A stretch of 64,000 nucleotides of DNA from the NCBI GenBank assembly GCA_903813345.2, contig CAIIXF020000003.1:17806931-17870930 (forward strand). The letters run 5' to 3'. The notes beneath the pieces were generated by a model. That model did not search any database and was not told where the DNA came from. It was given only the letters and a program-made list of their open reading frames with translations. How positions within the stretch are numbered: the stretch's first letter is position 1; every line of letters begins with the position of its first letter. Below are positions 55,301 through 59,009 of this stretch, in pieces. Both the position numbers and the translations under genes were made by a program. Source of the DNA: Owenia fusiformis. Taxonomy: Eukaryota > Annelida > Polychaeta > Sabellida > Oweniidae.

Positions 55301-56510
55301 TCTTAGAGCAACCCATCAAGGTAGGACATAGATCCCAATACCAGAAAAATGCTCTGCCTGAGAATTTGAGAAAGAGTGAGTCAGATGATGTTTGTGGCTA
55401 TGAGTGATATGTGTGTCTATGTTTCCAGGTGATATGTGTGGCTGTAGTGTTAAGTCTGATCTTTAAGAAGCCAGAGGAAGAGGAGGAGATAGATCTTCAG
55501 TACCAGCCACAATGGACAGTGCCCAGTAAGTGCAGACCCTTAGCCAGCTTTTGCCAGGTGTTCAGTTTTTGAAAAATCCTAGGGGGATTCACATTTGACC
55601 ATTTCACCCCAAAATCACTTGAGAAGTGCTCAGAAATCAGAATGGTGAAAAACTGCATGATTTTTAAAGAATGGTCAGCCGAGTGGAGGGTTTTGCCCAC
55701 ACATCCTGAACCCCACCCCTGACTACAGGTCTGAAATGGCTTTATACTAAATTCTAATGAGTATGTGTTCTTATGCAACCATCAAGAAGTGATGACATTG
55801 TCATAGCCACCACTAACACTTTTCTATGACTGTCTGCATTCAGAGCTTAATCGGTTTTTGTTGATGTTCAGTTCATCTGTTCATCTGTAACAAGTTGTTA
55901 CACTTTAGTTATGATCTGCCAAATGGTGACATTTTGTCATGTTCATACCTAAAAGCAGGTATTATAGAAACTGCTAGACCAATCCGTTCTTGTTTAAAAA
56001 ACATGTAAATATTTAGAAAAACTGAGAAGGTGCGCAAGTAATTGTCATAATAGCATTGCACTCTGTAGTAGAATGTGCAAAACAATACAAGAATTCAAAC
56101 AGAAATTCATGACTAGTATATTCATTTCATTTATTGACATCTGCAATTTTGTGATTTCTATCAAAGGTATAATTCAAATATGGAAAGATTTGCATGGTAT
56201 TGCACCTTATGCATAGTCAAGGTATTATTTTACAGAGCAGAAATACTTGACTGAAATCTGGCATGAACGTGTGATGAACTTGCGCAAAACTGACTCCTGC
56301 TACCAGCCCCCACCCCCTAGCTCCATCACAGAAGCGCAGAAGCGTTTACGCCACAAAGAACGAATGAATGCTACTATCCGTGAGATTGTAGGTTACGTGA
56401 TGTTCCTGTGGATATTACTACTGATCGTGTACGGACAGAATGACCGCAAGTCCTACCTCATGAATAAGAATATCAAAGATACACTCTATAAACAGAAGTC
56501 ATTCAAGTTG
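6887..56510 (+). CDS. Polycystin-1/REJ-like receptor gene, 33 exons visible, both ends missing
   Basis: Exons: 6887-7345, 13674-13842, 19674-19951, 24238-24486, 25825-25960, 26297-26474, 29202-29346, 29676-29866, 30187-30296, 30959-31137, 31373-31432, 31913-32059, 32527-33801, 36063-36186, 37536-37627 plus 39291-39310, 39737-39857, 41537-41692, 42103-42531, 43095-43298, 43711-43856, 44427-44630, 45561-45784, 46138-46252, 48812-49066, 49861-50676, 51148-51262, 51480-51639, 52248-52421, 52879-53090, 53599-54567, 54999-55147, 55429-55525, 56236-56510. All phases agree. Family knowledge: such proteins are large surface receptors, autoproteolysed at GPS, that pair with TRPP channels; sea-urchin REJ proteins act on sperm at the egg jelly. 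No signal peptide exon was seen. The TOP/pore exons should lie right of 56510, at least 7.5 kb away. One REJ exon is interrupted by a transposon, so this allele may be damaged. Confidence 0.9.
8722..10465 (+). mobile_element. Long copy of the TGTCACCACC element with internal minisatellite
   Basis: Begins with a hairpin TGTCACCACC-AAAA-GTGGTGACA followed by a G/C-rich 'GGCGTCCGGC' stretch. Ends GGTGGTGACATTTTGTCATG. The terminal TGTCACCACC and GGTGGTGACA are inverted repeats. An inverted relative lies at 62390-63072. Confidence 0.7.
8870..10440. repeat. ~140-bp minisatellite, about 11 units, dense in AGGTCA half-sites
   Basis: Each unit runs from 'CAACTTGCTTCAAATTGAC' through 'TCAAAATCATCTACATG' to 'TGACCTTCAATGACCTTC' and 'TCAAGGTCAAAAAAGGTCA'. 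Unit lengths vary by internal duplications such as 'ATTTGACATTTGACCTTC'. Several units contain TGACCT-n4-TGACCT and AGGTCA-n4-AGGTCA arrangements. Confidence 0.9.
11189..11345. mobile_element. Small MITE with inverted ends
   Basis: The left end CTTTAAAGGAATAAGTGATTCC is matched inversely by GGAATCATTTATTCCTTTTAA at the right. About 157 bp, AT-rich, no coding capacity. It splits the right arm of the large palindrome. Confidence 0.6.
12126..12479 (-). pseudogene. Fragment of a transposase-like N-terminal helix-turn-helix domain
   Basis: A 117-codon minus-strand ORF. The segment KYKHYSDSERAKIARYASIHGN resembles the N-terminal 'Y..Y.dedRakIgrYAaenG' helix-turn-helix segment I know from DDE transposase-like proteins of aquatic invertebrates. 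After residue 70 the sequence becomes low-complexity and carries repeated TTTCGCGA motifs, and no DDE catalytic part follows. Probably a 5' fragment kept in a MITE-like element. The exact family is uncertain. Confidence 0.4.
12823..13187. repeat. Foldback element, arms of about 175 bp
   Basis: The left arm from 'AAATGTACCATTTCTTTTTT' to 'TTTTTAATTTTTTCTATGAAAA' is matched inversely by 'TTTTCATAGAAAAAATTAAAAA' to 'AAAAGAAATGGTACATTT'. The centre near 12985-13035 carries GCTCCCCCAAGCTGGAC, and a further copy of that phrase occurs at about 13325. Confidence 0.8.
13674..13842 (+). CDS. Receptor exon: first half of C-type lectin domain
   Basis: The acceptor is TTTTCCAG and the donor ATAAG|GTAAG. 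The translation opens with the standard lectin start: a Cys, then GWISYSSHCYK, then the 'Y..AE.EC' helix (YSQSEAENECQNFNGHLVSI). It ends in phase 2 and joins the exon at 19674 across a 5.8-kb intron. That intron contains a minisatellite, an antisense gene and a Helitron-like insertion. Confidence 0.9.
13925..14815. repeat. 45-bp minisatellite, about 19 units
   Basis: The unit is approximately ACATTATTGTGAGAATTAAC then ATTCTCCATGCAGACAATAC then ATGTC. Units carrying 'CTTACTAGTCACAGT' recur at larger spacing, so there is higher-order structure. Because 45 is divisible by three, both strands show long open frames; these are artefacts of the repeat. It starts about 80 bp after the lectin exon's donor. 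Confidence 0.95.
15051..16700 (-). CDS. Unrecognised two-exon gene nested antisense in the lectin intron
   Basis: Exon 1 is 16700-16244 (ATG at 16700; donor ATGGAAG|GTAATA) and exon 2 is 15424-15051 (acceptor TTTTTTCAG; TGA stop). Phases match and give a 276-residue product. Residues 1-150 are mixed, with a hydrophobic segment around SPAAILASALINGLQYEASV. The middle is strongly acidic (runs of Asp/Glu around EDDNHMEGDDSFNDSDISES). The last 80 residues are rich in Asn/Thr/Pro with repeated 'ETVTP' and 'NVTP' motifs. No signal peptide, transmembrane helix or known domain was recognised. It lies wholly within the intron 13843-19673 of the receptor gene and runs opposite to it. The consistent splice and the codon-like composition make it likely real. 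Additional upstream exons are possible, because the frame remains open 5' of the ATG. Confidence 0.6.
16701..18830. other. AT-rich intronic DNA without recognised genes
   Basis: Contains a duplicated 'ATCATCTATTTGTTATTAAC' (about 16815 and 16875). About four diverged copies of a ~65-bp segment with 'TTTAGTGTCAAAA' lie at 17275-17510. Nothing else was recognised. Any promoter of the nested antisense gene would have to be in the first part. Confidence 0.6.
18831..19610 (+). mobile_element. Helitron-like non-autonomous element, copy 1
   Basis: Begins TCCCACCGAACGAAG after an A. Ends with a short hairpin ACTCC-GT-GGAGT, then TGCTGTTTTTCTAG followed by T. This is the A|TC...hairpin...CTAG|T structure of Helitrons. 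The interior consists of ~120-bp tandem units containing 'ATAACTCAAATACCAG' and 'TTCAAGATGGCCACC'. It ends 63 bp before the next lectin exon. Confidence 0.75.
19674..19951 (+). CDS. Receptor exon: second half of C-type lectin domain
   Basis: The acceptor is ATTTTCAG|T and the donor ACAG|GTTTC. It continues the fold with FWLGL, WTDAS, NYTNF, then a Cys-rich CPGCNCVIL and the closing WSKTECTETFKAICM. The carbohydrate-binding EPN/QPD and WND triplets are not preserved in canonical form, so calcium-dependent sugar binding is doubtful. The last part (about 20 residues, with N-glycosylation sequons) is linker. Confidence 0.9.
20283..20615 (+). mobile_element. Helitron-like element, diverged copy
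   Basis: Begins TCCCATCGAACGAAG and ends near GGGATTTGCTACGCATGC...TTGCTGTTG, but the CTAG terminus is lost. A 5'-truncated relative ending in an intact GGAGTTGCCGATTTCTAG|T lies at about 21355-21713. Confidence 0.55.
20766..21028. mobile_element. MITE with AGGGGCGTAGCCAG ends
   Basis: The left terminus GGGGCGTAGCCAGC and right terminus CTGGCTACGCCTAT are inverted. Likely relatives with 'GTAGCCAG'-type ends lie at about 26926-27060, 32162-32424, 46304-46330, 47297 and 55534-55730, several with G or C homopolymer runs next to the end. Confidence 0.65.
21163..21307. repeat. Near-perfect hairpin, stem of about 61 bp
   Basis: The left arm includes AAGCGTGACAGTTGAACGCA then CAGGGTAAGGTACAACA. 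The right arm is its exact reverse complement over 37 bp, with matches extending outwards to GTGTGTACC/GGTACACAC and inwards to GATGATG/CATCA. The loop is about 23 nt. It could be a very small MITE or an expressed RNA hairpin. Confidence 0.8.
21928..23221. mobile_element. DNA transposon with CACGGTG termini and ATTAA target duplication (Transib-like)
   Basis: Flanked by ATTAA at 21923-21927 and 23222-23226. The ends are inverted repeats of about 40 bp starting CACGGTGTATAACCCAA and continuing through GCTCCTACATGCA and GACGGAGCG. The motif ACGCTCC/GGAGCGT recurs about ten times inside. A 5-bp duplication and a CACNNTG-type heptamer are features of Transib/RAG-related elements. On the minus strand near 23148 an ATG with ten codons (MAANEDSTMT) runs into a consensus donor GTAAGT, looking like a first coding exon. 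No transposase core is present. Confidence 0.7.
23350..23755. repeat. 33-35-bp minisatellite, about 12 units
   Basis: The unit is approximately CACATCAAGGTTGTGTGCAT then ATTTTCAGAAAAA. Variants with CAAATTTTCAG alternate at the left end, indicating earlier block duplication. Open frames on both strands are repeat artefacts. Confidence 0.95.
24238..24486 (+). CDS. Receptor exon: PAN/apple domain
   Basis: The acceptor is ATTTACAG|GT and the donor ATGG|GTAAT, phase 1 to 1. Cysteine pattern: GACIKGY, MEKCKELCKGE, FSCKSIDY, EETCQIS, then PCPSESHWSYAEM. The 'C..lC......C.s..y......C.lS' spacing is that of PAN/apple modules, which bind proteins or sugars. It follows the lectin domain directly. Confidence 0.85.
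24487..25824. other. Intron with a small GGGGTTTCA-ended MITE
   Basis: Contains AT-rich sequence, two copies of an 'AAACCATTT...GAATTCA'-type phrase (about 24700-24790), and an element at about 25385-25556. The element's ends GGGGTTTCATT and AGTGAAACCCC are inverted. A related piece is at about 56690-56760. No exon was recognised. Confidence 0.5.
25825..29346 (+). CDS. Receptor exons: F5/8-type C (discoidin) domain, three exons
   Basis: Exons are 25825-25960, 26297-26474 and 29202-29346. The first starts with CSEQLVSGRTYSVSDGAITVSS, the usual 'C..pLGm..g.I.d..itaSS' opening. The second carries GAWAAEVKDANQWIQVDLGE and VTGVVTQGRADEPQWVKTYKLDYG, the hallmark of the fold. The third ends with NARYVRIKPQSWEEHISLRFDIIGC, the standard closing strand and Cys. 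Phases agree. Such modules bind phospholipid or glycans outside the cell. The 26475-29201 intron is filled with repeats. Confidence 0.9.
26926..28375. repeat. Intronic repeat cluster: direct repeats around a ~143-bp tandem array
   Basis: A ~250-bp segment with 'GATCTGGAAGCTAAGAAT' and 'GGCCAAGTAATGC' occurs at about 27025-27250 and again at 27910-28135. Between them (27322-27870) lie about four units containing 'AAACCGCT..TCAGATTTTCT', 'CACACATGATAGA', 'AGCTGATTAACTTTT' and 'GGCCATCTTG'. The stretch ends in CTTTTGGGACACCCTGTATA, a mariner-type terminus. Confidence 0.75.
28550..29115. repeat. TGACCTTGACC-rich repeat followed by GGCA/GGAC tetranucleotide microsatellite
   Basis: 28550-28930 has about five diverged ~90-bp units containing 'TTTGACCTTG', 'CACCTAATCATGAGT' and 'CAAGGGTCAC'. 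29020-29100 is an interrupted GGCR/GGAC/CAGA microsatellite. No coding evidence. Confidence 0.7.
29676..32059 (+). CDS. Receptor exons: extracellular linker / PKD-like region, five exons
   Basis: Exons are 29676-29866, 30187-30296, 30959-31137, 31373-31432 and 31913-32059. They connect the discoidin domain to the PKD repeats with matching phases. The translation has N-glycosylation sequons, a CNWPVDPPP start and FSLRGIGPLHLKI, then a Cys-containing segment SNRCTSDCIDSKEFC, and the last exon resembles the beginning of a PKD-type Ig-like strand (ISTFNVVTDSPI). No named domain is certain. The donor of 30187-30296 (CCAACA|GTAAGC) is the first unit of a minisatellite. The acceptor at 30958 (TTTTTGAAG|GA) was preferred to the TTCAG eight bases later because only it preserves the frame. 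Confidence 0.75.
30290..30835 (+). repeat. ~41-bp minisatellite whose unit contains the 5' splice site of the preceding exon
   Basis: About 13 units of approximately CCAACAGTAAGCAATTCTCT then CATGTATTCTACATATTTCA. The first copy is the true exon end (30291-30296) plus donor. Nearly every unit keeps CA|GTAAGC. Confidence 0.9.
32162..32424. mobile_element. MITE of the GTAGCCAG family
   Basis: CAGGCCCGTAGCCAG at the left and AATCCAGGCTATGGGCCTG at the right are imperfect inverted ends. A poly-G run, then a poly-C run, follows the left end. Confidence 0.55.
32527..33801 (+). CDS. Receptor exon: long PKD-repeat exon
   Basis: A single 1,275-bp exon with acceptor TTTTCAG|AG and donor GGTGGAG|GTAAGT. 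The product has about 424 residues. It contains several PKD (Ig-like) closing-strand motifs: THAFSLPGEFDIKLTICN, RHAFTSPGLFFIHCIVY, LDKTGNYTSACKT and RHNYTLPGSYIVNVTI, spaced about 100-130 residues. Long intron-less runs of PKD repeats are usual in polycystin-1 genes. The 3' end of this exon is the seed of the minisatellite that follows. Confidence 0.85.
33802..35800 (+). repeat. ~142-bp minisatellite: 14 further copies of the PKD exon's 3' end with its donor
   Basis: Counting the exon itself there are 15 copies of 'CAAGCTGTGGTGATGACAGT' at roughly 33745, 33886, 34028, 34173, 34317, 34458, 34600, 34742, 34886, 35027, 35167, 35308, 35450, 35596 and 35736. Each is followed by CACCTGCCAGATG and almost all by GGTGGAG|GTAAGT. 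Each intervening segment ends in ACCATACAG, an acceptor-like sequence. Most units have TAA shortly after the donor. Copies differ by only a few bases. Confidence 0.95.
36063..36186 (+). CDS. Receptor exon: start of REJ module
   Basis: The acceptor is GATTAAAG|GG and the donor ATTAG|GTAC. The translation includes SIQLISNLKTDCSIASRATFHWKAF, the REJ opening of a strand, a Cys and a Trp. It joins the PKD exon in phase 1 and the next exon in phase 2. Confidence 0.8.
36254..36858. mobile_element. Mariner-type MITE with TA target duplication
   Basis: Flanked by TA on both sides. The ends CAGGGTGTCAAATAAGTCC and GGACTTATTTGACACCCTG (one base variant) are inverted, and inner stretches around 'TTGGAAAGATCTTCGAAAG' also pair. 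605 bp. The ORFs inside are not transposase. Confidence 0.85.
37126..37430. mobile_element. hAT-type MITE with TCTAGAAT target duplication
   Basis: TCTAGAAT stands at 37118-37125 and 37431-37438. The termini CAAGGAGGATTG and CAATCCTCCTTTA are inverted. It lies about 100 bp before a REJ exon. Confidence 0.8.
37536..39310 (+). pseudogene. REJ exon split by a foldback transposon
   Basis: The exon runs 37536-37627 and resumes at 39291-39310 once the insertion and one 8-bp target copy are removed. Its 112 nt then fit the flanking phases exactly (enter phase 2, leave phase 0). The family motif returns: LPQFALPYG before the break and VYLLEFK after it, the usual REJ 'LP...L.yG.Y.L.f.V' strand. With the insertion present the frame reaches a stop inside the element, removing everything from mid-REJ onward. 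No scarless splice around the insert is visible. The rest of the gene is intact, so this may be one allele. Confidence 0.85.
37628..39282. mobile_element. Foldback hAT-like transposon inserted in a coding exon
   Basis: 1,655 bp, flanked by CTATGGGG (37620-37627 and 39283-39290). The ends TAGGGTGGCTCAAAATAATT are perfect inverted repeats. The inverted arms extend about 640 bp each (to about 38265 and from 38626) and are almost identical over the outer 300 bp. The centre (38266-38625) has an open frame with ELVVLSLFDKYTAREEKQEL that I do not recognise and that may be a captured fragment. There is no transposase. Confidence 0.9.
39737..43298 (+). CDS. Receptor exons: core of REJ module, four exons
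   Basis: Exons are 39737-39857, 41537-41692, 42103-42531 and 43095-43298. Family motifs: WLEIVPAPLQAKIVGGSARVV, then DITLDASRSFDPDL and LLDYTWFCRR, which is the classical REJ 'L.LdaS.S.DPD...L.y.W.C' signature. Next come Cys-rich strands (ITCHINCVAFINPKERLALR, CTTCEEADILKYSWEI) and GSSGSPGYSQYTF. In sea-urchin REJ proteins this region accompanies binding of egg-jelly glycan and triggering of the sperm acrosome reaction. The 43095 exon has two in-frame acceptors six bases apart (after 43088 and after 43094). Confidence 0.9.
40426..41513 (+). mobile_element. Helitron-like non-autonomous element, copy 2
   Basis: A|TCCCACCGAACGAAG at the start; the end is ACTCC-GT-GGAGT hairpin, TGCTGTTTTTCTAG|T. 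1,088 bp with about six internal ~120-bp units. The right end is 23 bp upstream of the acceptor for the exon at 41537, in the same orientation as the gene, so the branch point for this exon is probably inside the element. Confidence 0.8.
43330..43638. mobile_element. Foldback MITE with CAGTAAAACCTGTGT ends
   Basis: CAGTAAAACCTGTGTTAATGG at the left pairs with CCATCAGACAAGTTTTACTA at the right. Inside, AGTCAATTTGCTCCGAT pairs with ATCGGAGCAAATGTGACT, and GAGTATTTTGTT pairs with AACAAAATACTC. It lies in the intron 31 bp after the REJ exon. Confidence 0.75.
43711..45784 (+). CDS. Receptor exons: end of REJ and start of GAIN domain, three exons
   Basis: Exons are 43711-43856, 44427-44630 and 45561-45784. 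The first ends in a beta strand with YILDMSVRVEDAYGAATEVF, typical of the last REJ strand. The second and third are helical and polar (SVLDLLMKTGDDQGVTRLISSVGTLL; DTQKKAALAVKDMAAFLRT), matching the helical GAIN subdomain A. The acceptor of the third exon was taken as TTTTAAG|TTAAG because only that keeps phase 0. Confidence 0.75.
44885..45394. repeat. 34-bp minisatellite, about 15 units
   Basis: The unit is approximately GGCAGTCAGGCAGCTGTGTC then AACTGGTTACCATT. Since 34 is one more than a multiple of three, successive units shift frame, and all three plus-strand frames read the same 34-residue cyclic peptide. The long ORFs here are therefore artefacts. Intronic. Confidence 0.95.
46138..46252 (+). 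CDS. Receptor exon in GAIN region, copy A of a duplicated exon
   Basis: The acceptor is CTCATAG|G and the donor GAGGAG|GTGTTA. It encodes NLVSGLDNLLDAVIS and a glycosylated tail with DTDILGEHNTTQPEQ. 115 nt, entering in phase 2 and leaving in phase 0. The following exon (48812) requires phase 0. An almost identical copy lies 991 bp downstream. Confidence 0.75.
46560..46990. repeat. Tandem intronic repeat between the duplicated exons
   Basis: Two ~170-bp units with 'CATTTGAGGGATTCATCTGAA', 'GAACTGATTAGTTTTTGG' and 'AAGGTGGCCATTTTGGAT', followed by a related partial unit. It interrupts the duplicated block after 'GGGCCCTTATTAC'. Confidence 0.75.
47129..47243 (+). CDS. Receptor exon in GAIN region, copy B
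   Basis: Same length, same acceptor and donor bases as 46138-46252, and the same protein. I count three nucleotide differences, all silent (ACG/ACA, CAG/CAA, CAT/CAC). The duplicated block is about 520 bp (46037-46567 and 47036-47557) and includes intron on both sides. Because 115 is not a multiple of three, including both would shift the frame. Confidence 0.7.
47761..48400. mobile_element. Foldback MITE with TCA target duplication (Harbinger-like)
   Basis: TCA flanks both ends (47758-47760, 48401-48403). The termini GGCTGCTTTTTTGAACTGCC and GGCAGTTCAAAAAAGCAGCC are perfect inverses. Inner stretches (ACATGTTTTCAACAAAAA and TTTTTGTTGAAAACGTGT) continue the foldback. The 3-bp duplication and GG-start fit PIF/Harbinger, although the usual target is TWA. 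Confidence 0.75.
48812..49066 (+). CDS. Receptor exon: GAIN domain
   Basis: 255 nt, phase 0 at both ends (acceptor TTTTCAG, donor ACTGAG|GTATTA). The product has 85 residues with FSVAVNRQFMSQIDG and FVLPTGGAIMSLIGSG, the region where PKD1-type GAIN subdomain B begins. Confidence 0.8.
49627..49784 (+). pseudogene. Truncated upstream duplicate of the GPS exon
   Basis: The first ~120 bp of the GPS exon, with its acceptor (GGATTTTCAG|GTTGTAG), is repeated 234 bp upstream. The copy matches through NLSEP, then diverges and stops at TAG (49782-49784) with no donor. A tandem duplication unit that includes 'AATCTTTTAGTCATATGA' explains the join. If its acceptor were used, the protein would end before the GPS. 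Confidence 0.8.
49861..50676 (+). CDS. Receptor exon: GAIN subdomain B, GPS cleavage site and first membrane helix
   Basis: 816 nt, 272 residues, phase 0 at both ends. GPS Cys/Trp pattern: CMYWDASNDTWSSLGCK followed by CECTHLTSFGS. By family knowledge autoproteolysis occurs at HL|T, here encoded at 50485-50493. The stretch before it is glycosylated beta-rich GAIN sequence with several N-x-S/T sites. After about 25 residues comes a hydrophobic helix (VIILVSGLMGLYGLLCVWA) and a basic cytoplasmic start RRKDRED. All canonical GPS residues are present, so cleavage is expected. Confidence 0.95.
51148..52421 (+). CDS. Receptor exons: PLAT domain, three exons
   Basis: Exons are 51148-51262, 51480-51639 and 52248-52421. 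Motifs: YVYTVLVMTGARRGAGTSAN, the PLAT opening strand; DKRVVCQQRDGDAFQV and VRLWHDNKGDNPSW, the central 'iwHDn.G..psW' signature; then VQVEDMQTGKIWQIL and SWLAID. PLAT lies on the cytoplasmic loop after the first helix in all polycystin-1 proteins, where it binds phosphoinositides and adaptors. Confidence 0.95.
52879..53090 (+). CDS. Receptor exon: second membrane helix
   Basis: The acceptor is GATTACAG|T and the donor ATAG|GTACG. It contains DGHIWFSVFNRPARSTFTRVQR, a conserved polycystin-1 stretch before helix 2, then SCCISLLMCTMLTSIMFYG, the helix itself. Confidence 0.9.
53599..54567 (+). CDS. Receptor exon: third helix, long cytoplasmic loop, start of fourth helix
   Basis: 969 nt. It opens with helix 3 (FMFPINILIVQLFRL). 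About 260 polar, Ser/Asp/Lys-rich residues follow, without recognised domains, and the exon ends in RKKRFRFPWWFIYIG, entering helix 4. The loop has many Ser/Thr with acidic context and is probably phosphorylated and disordered. Confidence 0.9.
54582..54802. mobile_element. MITE with CAGGCCTCCTAGACTT ends
   Basis: CAGGCCTCCTAGACTTTGA (left) and TCGAAGTCTAGGAGGCCTG (right) are inverted. 221 bp. It begins only 14 bp after the donor at 54568. No clear target duplication. Confidence 0.75.
54999..55147 (+). CDS. Receptor exon: fourth/fifth helix region, variant A
   Basis: 149 nt; acceptor TATTTCAG|GC, donor ATCAAG|GTAGG. It encodes GWVLVILTTLSTGFFIMLY (helix 4) and TVEWLCSIAVSITQSVFLE (helix 5 start). 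It enters in phase 1 and leaves in phase 0. The polypyrimidine tract before it is good. Confidence 0.9.
55172..55320 (+). CDS. Receptor exon: fourth/fifth helix region, variant B (tandem duplicate)
   Basis: 149 nt, the same boundaries as variant A. It differs at about eight bases, two of them amino-acid changes in the helix (Val to Phe, Thr to Ile). It lies 24 bp after variant A; that 24-bp spacer is itself repeated after variant B, so the duplicated unit is 173 bp. Joining both copies would break the frame, so each transcript can use only one. The acceptor GAATCTCAG has almost no pyrimidine tract. Confidence 0.75.
55429..55525 (+). CDS. Receptor exon: fifth helix end and acidic loop
   Basis: The acceptor is GTTTCCAG|GTG and the donor CCCA|GTAAG. 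It encodes VICVAVVLSLIFKKPEEEEE followed by IDLQYQPQW. Phase 0 in, phase 1 out. Confidence 0.9.
56236..56510 (+). CDS. Receptor exon: sixth helix and start of TOP/polycystin domain (last visible exon)
   Basis: The acceptor is TTTTACAG|AG and the donor AAGTTG|GTATG. It contains basic AQKRLRHKERMNATIREI, then the helix VGYVMFLWILLLIVYGQN, then SYLMNKNIKDTLY, which starts the extracellular TOP domain. It ends in phase 0. The remaining TOP domain and helices 7-11 are expected to the right of the window. Confidence 0.9.
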
Positions 56511-59009
56511 GTATGTATATTGTGTACATCATAAAATGATGGAGGCTCTGTATTTTACCAACAGTACAGAACAGTCATCTTTTTATTTTCACCACCAAAA
56601 AATGTTGATAATATAGTGTTTTAACTTCTGTTATAACTACATATTATGTTCAGCATTTGTAACAATTTGTTAGGCTTAATCAGGGATTTCACTAGAATTT
56701 CTCAAAGCAGGCTAAATAAATTAAGATAACAGGCAAAATTAATGGGAATCATAGATTTAAGGATGTTCCCTGGTCAGATAGGAAAATATTCAATAGTATT
56801 TAACTTTTTTTTATATTTCTTATACAACTTCCTTATGGCCATAGATTTAAATTTAGATTAAAAAAACATAGGGGTAGTGTGCATTTTTCTGAGTTACAGG
56901 CCTTCAAAGATATGGTACCCTTGAATCTGTTCGTCCCATTGAAAATACATTGAAATTGTCAAAAAATCACATTGTCCTTGAACATTTTCTTAAAATAATG
57001 ACATAAGGAATATTTAACTTTTTATAAAATTGGGATATGTTGGCCACAATTTATTACTCTTTCTAATGAGGTAATAAAAATGCTAGGTTAGTGTGCAATT
57101 TTTTCCGCTATTCCATCAAATGTTACCCCCCCCCTAAGTTTTTTTTAAAAAATCGCAGTAAAAACAGGTATTTTGCTTCACAATTCCACAATTAATTGAT
57201 TTTTGACTCTAAATTCAGAACTATTCATATGTTTAGGGCTAAAGTAAAAAACAAAAGTCGCTATAACATAATTATAAAGATGCTGTTCCATCAAAATTCA
57301 TTACTCCCCGTATCATTTTCAAGTCATTTATCAAATTATTAGGCATGTTGAGCATAACCTTGAATTATGAAGATCTTTTCAGAATAAATTTCTGAAATAT
57401 ATCACTCATTAAGTTGAGCCTGAGTGTGTAAATAACTAGAAAAGTGAATTGAACAGGTTCTTCCATCAATTACCCCCCCCACCCACCCACACATATTAGT
57501 TGGAGGAAAAACAAATTTCTGACTCACTTCGAGGATGGCTTTTTCTTGTCTAATTCTTATAATAATTATACGATAAAAATATCCTTTTTACTGTAACCCC
57601 GACGTGCTGCCTCATAATAAAAACACGAATAAAAATAAAAGGTTCATCGACTAAGTGGTGTCCAACATGAGTTTTATTCTCACTTTAAAATGAATTGCTT
57701 TGAAAATTGACATGGAGACAGTAAACAGTAACTTTTTTACTTTGTGAAATTATCCCTGATAGTGATATAGAGCTTAAAAGTGAAGACTTATTCATAAAGT
57801 AATTTCACATAACAATATCATAGTGTAGTGTCATCTCGGTAAATTCTTTTATCACTCATTCAATACTGTAAATTGCTTTAATTTGGCAGCTGTTTTAATT
57901 TGGCGGATTGATTTTTTAGCTAGCTTCGAACTGTCCAATATTTGCTTTTTACTAATGTGTCAATCTGTCAAATTAAATAGCAGCCAAAATTTCAAAATTC
58001 ACCCAATCCGCCAAATTAAATAATGCCAAATTTAAGCAATTTACAGTAATTTAGGAGAACCACCATTGTGCAATACACAATAATTTCTATTATGAATACT
58101 GGATTCTTGAATTGTTTTTTCCCTGAGAAAACATATTCAAAGGATCTAGAGGTCCTATAAATACAGCAGAGACTGCTGAATGGAACACCCCTCGTTTCCT
58201 AGAAAAAGTTTTCCACTTAGGTGTTTCACAAGTTCCACTTTAGGTTCCACTTACACAGGTGTCCTCAACATGCACTTCAATGGGAATGGGACTGATCTCC
58301 CCAGGATTTTTTGAACAGGGTGCTCATTCCAAATTTTTCCTGTTTTGGTCAAAATATCTCAATTTTTCATCATTTTAAGAGGTAAAGGATGGAAACAGAT
58401 TTTGAAGAGGGTGGAATGCAATTTTCAAATTTTGGACAGGGCACAACCGCTCTGTTGCTCTAATGCTGGGGAGAACACTGCTGTATCAGAATTTACAATT
58501 TATTAACAATTGTCATTTTTCTTTTCTTTTTTGATTCCAGACTCTACTATCAGTATTATACATTTGTCTACAAGTAAAGACTAAGACTGAAGTTACTATA
58601 ACATTAATCATTAGCAGGCTGTTCCCTTATTTCCAATAATTTATAAGATAATTTCCAGAGGCTAATTCTGAAAGATCATAATTAAGATTAGGTTGTGTAG
58701 ATTATAATGTGTTAATAGGATACAATATTGGTAATACATTGAAAGAAATGCAGAAATGACCAAATTGGCCAAACACAAATGACCAAAATTTATGAACTTG
58801 TTGTTTGAACCATTAATTGATCAAATTCATGAAAGAGGGAGATTGGAGAGAAATTGTGATTACTCTCAAATCTGAAAGTTGCTGGTGTAAATATGTACAG
58901 TACAACACTCATTCCTACATTGACCATTAGTCTATATCTTTGAAATATAATTCATGATGATTCCTTGAAAAATTACCACAATGTTATTTTCTGCTTTTAA
59001 TGTTGAACT
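56511..59009. other. Intron or downstream DNA without recognised exons
   Basis: Contains TGTCACCACC-family and GGGGTTTCACT-family fragments, a T- and C-rich stretch at 57120-57490, a mariner-type MITE (57866-58046) and AT-rich unique sequence. I searched by eye for the next polycystin exon and saw none. Confidence 0.6.
57866..58046. mobile_element. Small mariner-type MITE with TA duplication
   Basis: TA|CTGTAAATTGCTTTAATTTGG at the left pairs with CCAAATTTAAGCAATTTACAG|TA at the right. 'TTTGGCGGATTG' pairs with 'CAATCCGCCAAA' inside. 181 bp. Confidence 0.8.
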
